Shown here: piece after piece, positions 14,979 to 19,878 of the stretch
Layout: each line of letters starts with the position of its first letter
How positions within the stretch are numbered: position 1 is the stretch's first letter
Source of the DNA: Candidatus Poribacteria bacterium
GTDB lineage: Bacteria > Poribacteria > WGA-4E > WGA-3G
Reading direction: 5' to 3'
Assembly: GCA_007571355.1 (NCBI GenBank)
Contig: RKRO01000209.1
Span: forward strand, 1 to 19,878
Length of the DNA: 19,878 nucleotides
The notes under the pieces: model-generated
The model's database searches: none
What the model was told of the DNA's origin: nothing
Seen by the model: only the letters and a program-made list of their open reading frames with translations
Made by a program: the position numbers and the translations under genes

Positions 14979-16385
14979 ATGATACACATTCCAATTCTAC
15001 GCGCCGGACGTTCCTACAGAAGTCTGAACACCGTTCGCGTGCCACACATTAAAACAGGGGAACCTTTAGTCGAGGTGAGCCAAGCCAACCGTGGCTTGAT
15101 AGCGAAGGACCTCGTTGATATCGCGCGCCAAAAGGACGTACTTGGACAACGTCCTATCGTCGAAATGATCTCTATTTGCAAGAAGGCAGCACATCTTTTT
15201 TCAACAGCGACGCTGCCGCTTGACGGAACCGAGCAATCCCCGACAGATTATATCCAACAGGTCTCCGGAACAACAGGGCTGCCTGAAGCACTCTGTCAGC
15301 AGAACCTTGTCAAAATTCAGGGTGTCATGGAGAATATCGACACGGTTTTAGATGGACTCACCCGTGGATTGGATTTACAACTCCTTGACACTGGTTGGGG
15401 TGTCCAAAACGGACGCATGCTGAGTTACGTCTGTGAAACGGATTCATTGGGGGCTATTCTGCCGAGCAATTCGCCGGGCGTGCATTCGCTGTGGGTGCCT
15501 GCCATCGCATTAAAAGTCCCCGTTGTGCTAAAACCGGGTCGAGAGGAACCCTGGACCCCGTACCGCATCGCACAAGCGTTTATTGCAGCCGGTGCACCCA
15601 TAGAAGCGTTCAGCTTCTATCCAACCGATTATTCTGGTGCCAACGAAATCCTGAACCGATGTGGACGTTCCATGCTTTTCGGAGGTGGTGCAACCGTCGC
15701 ACCGTGGGTAAACACACCACGCGTTGAAATCCATGGCCCGGGACGTAGTAAAATTATCATCCATGAAGGCGAGCAAAATAACTGGAAGCAGTACCTTGAT
15801 CTTATCGTGGAATCGGTTGCTAAAAATGGGGGGCGGTCTTGCATCAACGCCTCTGGTGTGTGGGTGACAGCAAACGGACGTGAAATCGCTGCAGCGTTAG
15901 CAGAACGCTTGGCACGCATCGAACCAAGACCGCTTAACCATCCACAAGCAGGGATCGCAGCGTGGGCGAATCCAAAAGCCGCACACGGTATCTCCTCGCT
16001 CATTGACCGACACCTCAAAGAACCGGGGGCAATAGAGCTAACAACCGGGGACCGCGTCATCGAATTAGATGGATGTACCTTTCTCAGACCGACTGTGATA
16101 TGGTGTGAAGACGCAGAACACCCGTTAGCCAACACCGAATTCCCGTTCCCGTTTGTGAGTGTCGTAGAAGTACCACCGACGACGTTAGTCGAAGCCATCA
16201 GTGCAACACTGGTAGCCACCGCGATTACAACAGATGAAACGCTCACCCAAGACCTCATAGCAACACCGCTCATTGATCGACTCAATTTAGGGGCGATCCC
16301 GACGAATCAAATCTCTTGGGAGAGTCCGCACGAAGGCAACCTCTTTGAACATCTTTATAGACAACGGGCTTTCCAGCGTGGGTAA
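14979..16385 (+). CDS. EhpG-like aldehyde dehydrogenase/acyl reductase
   Basis: This 468-residue protein is an aldehyde dehydrogenase-superfamily enzyme. Visible motifs are L-P-S-N-S-P-G (161-167, the nicotinamide/oxyanion loop), V-L-K-P-G (183-187, with K185 for cofactor binding), F-G-G-G-A (234-238, dinucleotide loop) and N-G-G-R-S-C-I-N with C288 as the catalytic thiol. In reverse, such enzymes reduce acyl thioesters or acyl adenylates to aldehydes with NAD(P)H, like LuxC or EhpG. The EhpF-like adenylating enzyme 3 kb upstream would supply the activated acyl group, as the published EhpF/EhpG pair is proposed to do. The ATG at 14979 has only a weak ribosome site (CCGAG at about 14964). A degradative aldehyde oxidation cannot be excluded. 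Between the two genes lie the toxin-antitoxin, methyltransferase and Vgb-like genes. Confidence 0.78.
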   Translation: MIHIPILRAGRSYRSLNTVRVPHIKTGEPLVEVSQANRGLIAKDLVDIARQKDVLGQRPIVEMISICKKAAHLFSTATLPLDGTEQSPTDYIQQVSGTTGLPEALCQQNLVKIQGVMENIDTVLDGLTRGLDLQLLDTGWGVQNGRMLSYVCETDSLGAILPSNSPGVHSLWVPAIALKVPVVLKPGREEPWTPYRIAQAFIAAGAPIEAFSFYPTDYSGANEILNRCGRSMLFGGGATVAPWVNTPRVEIHGPGRSKIIIHEGEQNNWKQYLDLIVESVAKNGGRSCINASGVWVTANGREIAAALAERLARIEPRPLNHPQAGIAAWANPKAAHGISSLIDRHLKEPGAIELTTGDRVIELDGCTFLRPTVIWCEDAEHPLANTEFPFPFVSVVEVPPTTLVEAISATLVATAITTDETLTQDLIATPLIDRLNLGAIPTNQISWESPHEGNLFEHLYRQRAFQRG

Positions 16386-16397
16386 TGTTCTAAAAAC

Positions 16398-16424
16398 TTG
16401 ATTTTTTCAAACGTTTGGTATCAT
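16398..16424 (+). promoter_or_regulatory. Promoter directly at the sulfatase start codon
   Basis: TTGATT (16398-16403) is a -35 candidate and TG-G-TATCAT (16416-16424) an extended -10, with a 15-bp spacer. An alternative -10, CATAAT (16422-16427), gives 17 bp. With the extended -10, transcription would begin at about 16429-16431, right at the ATG (16429). A very similar sequence lies at 19448-19476. Confidence 0.5.
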
Positions 16425-16428
16425 AATC

Positions 16429-17925
16429 ATGACCGATAACCCGAATGTTATTCTCATCTTCGCAGACGATCTCGGACGCGGGATGCTCAGTTGTTATGGA
16501 CAGCAACATTTCGAGACCCCAAATATCGACCGCCTTGCAAACGAAGGTATGAAGTTCAACCACGCCTACGGTTGCGCGTTCTGCGCGCCTTCCCGTGCCA
16601 GTATGTTGACAGGGATCCACGATTGCCACGAGGGGACATGGACATATACCCAAGGCGGACTCTACAATAGGCTAAGTGCTGGGGAACTGACGCTAGATCA
16701 AATCACGGAATCGCTGCAGACAACTGGGCTTCAAGCAGGCCCTGATGATGTCTTCTTGGCACAGATTGCCGAGGAAGCGGGCTACGTTACCGGACAAATC
16801 GGGAAACTTGAATGGGGTTTTGCCACAACCGGTGCGCGTATCCGACGGCACGGCTGGCAATATCACTACGGTTATTACGACCATCAACGTTGCCACGGCT
16901 TTTACCCACCGTATCTCTTTGAGAATGGACAACTGACAAATATTCAAGGGAATACACACGCCGACTGCGGGAAGCACCCAAACTCGGAATCCACCGAAAA
17001 TATGGAGATTCGCAGGAATCGCCAGGGGAAGGCGGTGTATTCTCAAGACATTTTCAACGAGAAAATCATAGAGTTCCTGCGCATCCATCAGGACGAACCG
17101 TTCTTTCTTTATCACCCATCTCAGCTACCCCATGGACCGATCGCCGTACCGGATATCCATCCCGCGGTGAAACAGGCTTCGGCGTTAACAACGTTTGAAA
17201 AAGAATACGCGTCTATGATCCTAAGACTCGATGAAACCGTTGGTATCATCTTGGGCGAACTGGAACGACTCGGCATAGATGACCGCACGATGATTGTCTT
17301 CTCTGCTGATAACGGACACGAAGTGTATTACCGTCAGGAAAGCCGAACGACAGGTCGGCAAGCGGATTTGGAAGGGAACAGTTTTGACGACATCACAACG
17401 AAATTCTATTCGGAAACATGTGGCGATGTGTTCAACGGAAACGACGGTATGGGAGGCCTAAAGTTTTCAAGTTGGGAAGGTGGCACGCGAATCCCTTACA
17501 TGGTCCGCTGGCCCGGAAAGGTTGCACCCAGCAGTACGTCCGATTTTATGCTCACGAACTACGACCTCATGCCGACCCTTGCAGATTTCATCGGAACAGA
17601 GATGCCGCAAGACAAAGATGGCGTTTCATTCTTACCGACGCTGCTTGAAAGGCACGAAGACCAGCAACACCACGAGTGGATCATATACGCCTCTCGACTC
17701 GGTCCAGCACTTGTAACGTCAGAGGGTTGGAAACTACGGTATATCAACCGTACGGACAACTTCCAATTATATTATCTCCCCAACGATTATCGTGAGGAAA
17801 ACGATATTTCAGCTGATCACCCTGACCTCGTTACCCATCTCAGTGGCTGGATGCGCAATGCATGTGATGGCGATTATCGAAACGGTACCCCTCAAGCACA
17901 CTTCGCGGCGTATCCAGATTTTTAA
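16429..17925 (+). CDS. Type I sulfatase (formylglycine-dependent)
   Basis: This 498-residue protein is an alkaline-phosphatase-superfamily sulfatase. Near the N-terminus lies I-F-A-D-D-L-G with D13 and D14 for the calcium site. The activation motif C-A-P-S-R (52-56) with A-S-M-L-T-G after it is the C-x-P-S-R sequence whose cysteine is converted to formylglycine by a separate maturase. Later, F-S-A-D-N-G-H (about 288-294) gives further metal ligands, and K-F-S-S-W-E-G-G-T-R (about 345-354) is the usual G-G-T-R turn. It would hydrolyse sulfate esters, for example on sulfated polysaccharides. No signal peptide precedes the domain, so it may act inside the cell on imported fragments or leave by another route. 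The start fits the domain well but has no clear ribosome site. Confidence 0.9.
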   Translation: MTDNPNVILIFADDLGRGMLSCYGQQHFETPNIDRLANEGMKFNHAYGCAFCAPSRASMLTGIHDCHEGTWTYTQGGLYNRLSAGELTLDQITESLQTTGLQAGPDDVFLAQIAEEAGYVTGQIGKLEWGFATTGARIRRHGWQYHYGYYDHQRCHGFYPPYLFENGQLTNIQGNTHADCGKHPNSESTENMEIRRNRQGKAVYSQDIFNEKIIEFLRIHQDEPFFLYHPSQLPHGPIAVPDIHPAVKQASALTTFEKEYASMILRLDETVGIILGELERLGIDDRTMIVFSADNGHEVYYRQESRTTGRQADLEGNSFDDITTKFYSETCGDVFNGNDGMGGLKFSSWEGGTRIPYMVRWPGKVAPSSTSDFMLTNYDLMPTLADFIGTEMPQDKDGVSFLPTLLERHEDQQHHEWIIYASRLGPALVTSEGWKLRYINRTDNFQLYYLPNDYREENDISADHPDLVTHLSGWMRNACDGDYRNGTPQAHFAAYPDF

Positions 17926-17982
17926 TTTATGGCCCCCTTGGACTGCACTCCGTTCCGCTTACGCGCAGGTTTCTGGATAGGA

Positions 17983-18005
17983 GGAAGTTCCAATTCCCGA
18001 CTTCC
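17983..18005. repeat. Weak hairpin between sulfatase and dipeptidase genes
   Basis: GGAAGT (17983-17988) pairs with ACTTCC (18000-18005) around an 11-nt loop in the 145-bp gap. No T-run follows and the stem is short, so this may be chance. Confidence 0.3.
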
Positions 18006-18070
18006 GATTTAAGGAAGATACTTCAAAGGCTCAAACTGACATCATGCTCTCCGCAAGGTAAAATAAAAAA

Positions 18071-19159
18071 ATGCTTATTATTGATGCCCACCTCGATCTC
18101 TCCATGAACGCTTTACAAGGCAACCGAGACTTATTGCGTTCCGCTTATACGATCCGGACCCAAGAAGCACGTGTCTCCGGCAAAGGACGCACACAAGGCA
18201 CCGTCGCTCTCCTAGAAATGCGTCAAGGCCGGATTGCACTGAGTTTCGTCACGCTCTTTGCCCGTTCAACCGGTAGCCCCTCCCCACATTCTGATTTTGC
18301 GTCGCCTGCCCAATCCTACGGCATCGCACAGGGGCAACTCGCTTACTACCGCGCCTTAGAAAGAATGGGGTACGTCCGCATCATCACGGACCAGGGACAA
18401 TTAGACAGACACATCAACGCTTGGCGGACGTGGGAAAGCACAGCGATTGGCGACGCAGATGATTACGATAACACACCCGCTTTGGGATTCGTGATTAGCA
18501 TGGAAGGTGCCGACCCGATCCTTTATCCGACGCAATTAGAGGCTTGGGTTAATGATGGGCTGCGCCTGCTCGGACTGACACACTACGGTCCCGGACGCTA
18601 TGCCGGTGGGACAGGTACAGAAATCGGATTAACCGAACTCGGTCGTCCGCTGCTCGCCGAAATGGAACGCTTAGGTGTTATCCTCGACCTCACGCACTGT
18701 TCTGATCAGGCGTTCTGGCAGGCATTGGACCACTACAATGGATGGGTTCTCGCTAGCCATAACAACTGCCGCGCACTCGTTCCGCATCAACGCCAGTTCA
18801 GTAATGAACAATTAAAGGCAATCTTTGAACGAGATGGGGTCATCGGTGCTGCTTTTGATGCATGGATGCTCCAACCCGGCTGGATTACCGGCGAAACGCC
18901 CAACGACAAGGTTACCTTGAACAACGTCGTTGACCATATTGACTATATTTGCCAATTGGCAGGGAATACTCGGCACGCCGCTATCGGCACAGATTTAGAT
19001 GGCGGCTACGGACGTGAGCAGTCTCCGAGTGATTTGGACACCATTGCTGATCTGCAAAAGATACCGGGCTTAATGTCAGCCCGCGGCTATAGTGACGACG
19101 ACATCGCATCGATCATGCACGGCAACTGGCTCCGCTTTTTACATGACGCATGGAGTTAG
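18071..19159 (+). CDS. M19 family (renal-type) dipeptidase
   Basis: This 362-residue protein has the metallo-dependent TIM-barrel pattern of membrane (renal) dipeptidases: D-A-H-L-D (5-9; H7 and D9 bind the first zinc), S-M-E-G-A (143-147; E145 is the bridging ligand), L-D-L-T-H-C-S (205-211; H209), A-S-H-N (228-231; H230) and I-G-T-D-L-D-G-G (305-312; D308, catalytic/substrate side). L-G-L-T-H-Y-G (167-173) is a further family motif. These enzymes cleave dipeptides, including ones with a D-residue at the C-terminus, and some act on beta-lactams. Length is normal for a bacterial cytosolic member, and no signal peptide is present. The start at 18071 is preceded by an A-rich stretch and a weak AAGG at about 18055. 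It shares its strand with the sulfatase, but no functional link is obvious. Confidence 0.88.
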   Translation: MLIIDAHLDLSMNALQGNRDLLRSAYTIRTQEARVSGKGRTQGTVALLEMRQGRIALSFVTLFARSTGSPSPHSDFASPAQSYGIAQGQLAYYRALERMGYVRIITDQGQLDRHINAWRTWESTAIGDADDYDNTPALGFVISMEGADPILYPTQLEAWVNDGLRLLGLTHYGPGRYAGGTGTEIGLTELGRPLLAEMERLGVILDLTHCSDQAFWQALDHYNGWVLASHNNCRALVPHQRQFSNEQLKAIFERDGVIGAAFDAWMLQPGWITGETPNDKVTLNNVVDHIDYICQLAGNTRHAAIGTDLDGGYGREQSPSDLDTIADLQKIPGLMSARGYSDDDIASIMHGNWLRFLHDAWS

Positions 19160-19548
19160 CAAACGTTCGGTAGAGGAGGTTCCACCCATCTTGGTCACCT
19201 GTCTTGAGAAACGCGCGTGTTAGGATTCTGATACCAACCGTGTCTTGCGCGAGGCCCGCAGTTGCCGGGCACCAGAACCCCACCTTTGGCGAAATATTTA
19301 TCGTAAGCCCATCATTATTGAAACCCATCAAACCGAAGCGATGTCCCTCTGATTCGTCCTGATAAGGAGGGGAGGCGGGTTGTCTTCGGACAAGTGTGCA
19401 TTTATTTTCGGATTTTACTATAAACGCCTTCGAATCTCGAAAACACTTGATTTTTCGTAAGATATTTGGTATCCTATTCTGCAGTGTCCGAGTTGACATT
19501 GCCATGGTCTCCGATTGGAATAGCCCCAAATAAACCCATTGGAAGTAA
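19160..19548. other. 389-bp stretch without a convincing gene
   Basis: I see no credible protein on the + strand here. A reverse-strand frame is open across it (about 19113-19706) but has no recognisable domain and overlaps the dipeptidase gene. Visible elements are a TTTTACTATAAA box near 19414-19425, a promoter-like sequence at 19448-19476 and a perfect TTGACA at 19494-19499 without a good -10. Confidence 0.5.
19448..19476 (+). promoter_or_regulatory. Promoter with TTGATT, 17-bp spacer and extended -10
   Basis: TTGATT (19448-19453) and TATCCT (19471-19476) are separated by exactly 17 bp, and TG-G just before the -10 makes it an extended element. This is the best conventional promoter in the window. 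It resembles the sulfatase promoter in both core elements and in the T-run after the -35. It would transcribe the small ORF at 19549 and possibly the partial gene at the right edge. Confidence 0.6.
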
Positions 19549-19677
19549 ATGGAAGAACATAAAGAGGCCATCATTAACATAGAAATTGAATTGTGGCGTT
19601 TTGGACAGGTATTTGAACGGTTGCTCACAAAACTTGATGCTGGCGAGAGCGAACGATACACAAGCCAATTGCGATAA
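19549..19677 (+). CDS. Small 42-residue ORF, possibly a truncated gene
   Basis: ATG 19549 with GGAAG at 19541-19545 opens a 42-codon frame ending TAA. The peptide is highly charged and helical (M-E-E-H-K-E-A-I-I-N-I-E, then L-W-R-F-G-Q-V-F-E-R-L-L-T-K-L-D-A-G-E). Such composition looks like real protein rather than random sequence. It stops abruptly in a helix, so it may be the N-terminal remnant of a longer protein. A GrpE-like helical protein is one loose possibility. It sits 72 bp after the promoter candidate and 47 bp before the next gene. Confidence 0.4.
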   Translation: MEEHKEAIINIEIELWRFGQVFERLLTKLDAGESERYTSQLR

Positions 19678-19724
19678 TAAGAAAGAAAAGTCTGTAAATC
19701 ACGCATGGATAAAAGGAGTGTTCT

Positions 19725-19878
19725 ATGAAAAATATAAATATGGGAAAAAGGTGGGAGGGTCGACCCTTTACAGTTTGGAAAGGAACTATCCGTGAACTAA
19801 AGATGCTAATCCCTACTTTCACAATTTCAGATTTTGGTATAGGGGCTGGTGTAAATGAGTTCTTATCCGTTATAACCC
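19725..19878 (+). CDS. Partial CDS, possible SAM-dependent methyltransferase, runs off the window
   Basis: ATG 19725 is preceded by AGGAG (19714-19718) at good spacing, and the frame stays open for 51 codons to the window edge. The peptide contains I-S-D-F-G-I-G-A-G-V-N-E-F-L (about 34-47), which fits D-x-G-x-G-x-G, motif I of class I SAM-dependent methyltransferases. The preceding R-W-E-G-R and L-I-P segments would be the helix and strand leading to it. With only one motif the family assignment is tentative. It may share a transcript with the small ORF upstream. Confidence 0.55.
   Translation, partial: MKNINMGKRWEGRPFTVWKGTIRELKMLIPTFTISDFGIGAGVNEFLSVIT

Noticed and set aside
15629..16285. 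218-residue reverse-strand ORF within the reductase gene
   Set aside because: It is antisense to a well-supported aldehyde dehydrogenase and its low-complexity S/A-rich sequence is typical of a shadow frame.
19113..19706. 197-residue reverse-strand gene
   Set aside because: It overlaps the dipeptidase end, the promoter candidate and the 42-codon ORF, shows no domain that I recognise, and has no clear ribosome site. It remains possible as a relic.
1..19878. CRISPR array, tRNA, rRNA or insertion sequence with transposase
   Set aside because: I found no regularly spaced direct repeats, no tRNA- or rRNA-like sequence and no transposase or integrase motifs on either strand.

Overview
The window looks like part of a bacterial chromosome from an uncultured lineage with a large accessory repertoire. 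The mix of LamG-fold proteins, a phytanoyl-CoA dioxygenase-like oxygenase, secreted PQQ-type beta-propellers, a formylglycine sulfatase and a sigma factor fused to a propeller is what I would expect in sponge-associated Candidatus Poribacteria or in Planctomycetes-like bacteria. That assignment is inference from gene content: no rRNA, tRNA or marker gene is present. All recognisable genes lie on the + strand. A perfect fold-back at bases 1-122 and an open reading frame running off the right edge suggest a contig from amplified or metagenomic DNA.

Left part (1-5771): a 5'-truncated LamG protein; a PhyH-like oxygenase; a very long gene encoding an ECF sigma factor joined through one membrane segment to an Asp-box beta-propeller; and, 19 bp downstream, a secreted LamG-like protein interrupted by one in-frame TGA.

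Middle part (5772-10742): an intergenic region with an extended -10 promoter candidate, then a likely export/surface operon of PQQ-type propeller, lipoprotein and PQQ-type propeller, followed by a PD-(D/E)XK-like protein.

Right part (10825-16385): an EhpF-like adenylating enzyme without the usual ANL C-terminal domain and an EhpG-like aldehyde dehydrogenase/acyl reductase. These would together reduce a carboxylate to an aldehyde, but they are separated by about 3 kb of apparently inserted material. That material holds a toxin-antitoxin module (HicB-like/RelE-like hybrid, toxin frameshifted in an A6 run), a second decayed copy of the 3' end of the EhpF-like gene, a DNA methyltransferase fused to an HNH domain, a cytosolic Vgb-like propeller, and strong hairpins.

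Far right (16386-19878): a sulfatase with a possibly leaderless promoter, an M19 dipeptidase, a 390-bp stretch without a convincing gene, a 42-codon ORF, and the 5' end of a possible SAM-dependent methyltransferase.

The best candidates for something new are the transmembrane sigma-propeller fusion, the split EhpF/EhpG-like pair with its duplicated 3' end around a toxin-antitoxin cassette, and the methyltransferase-HNH fusion.
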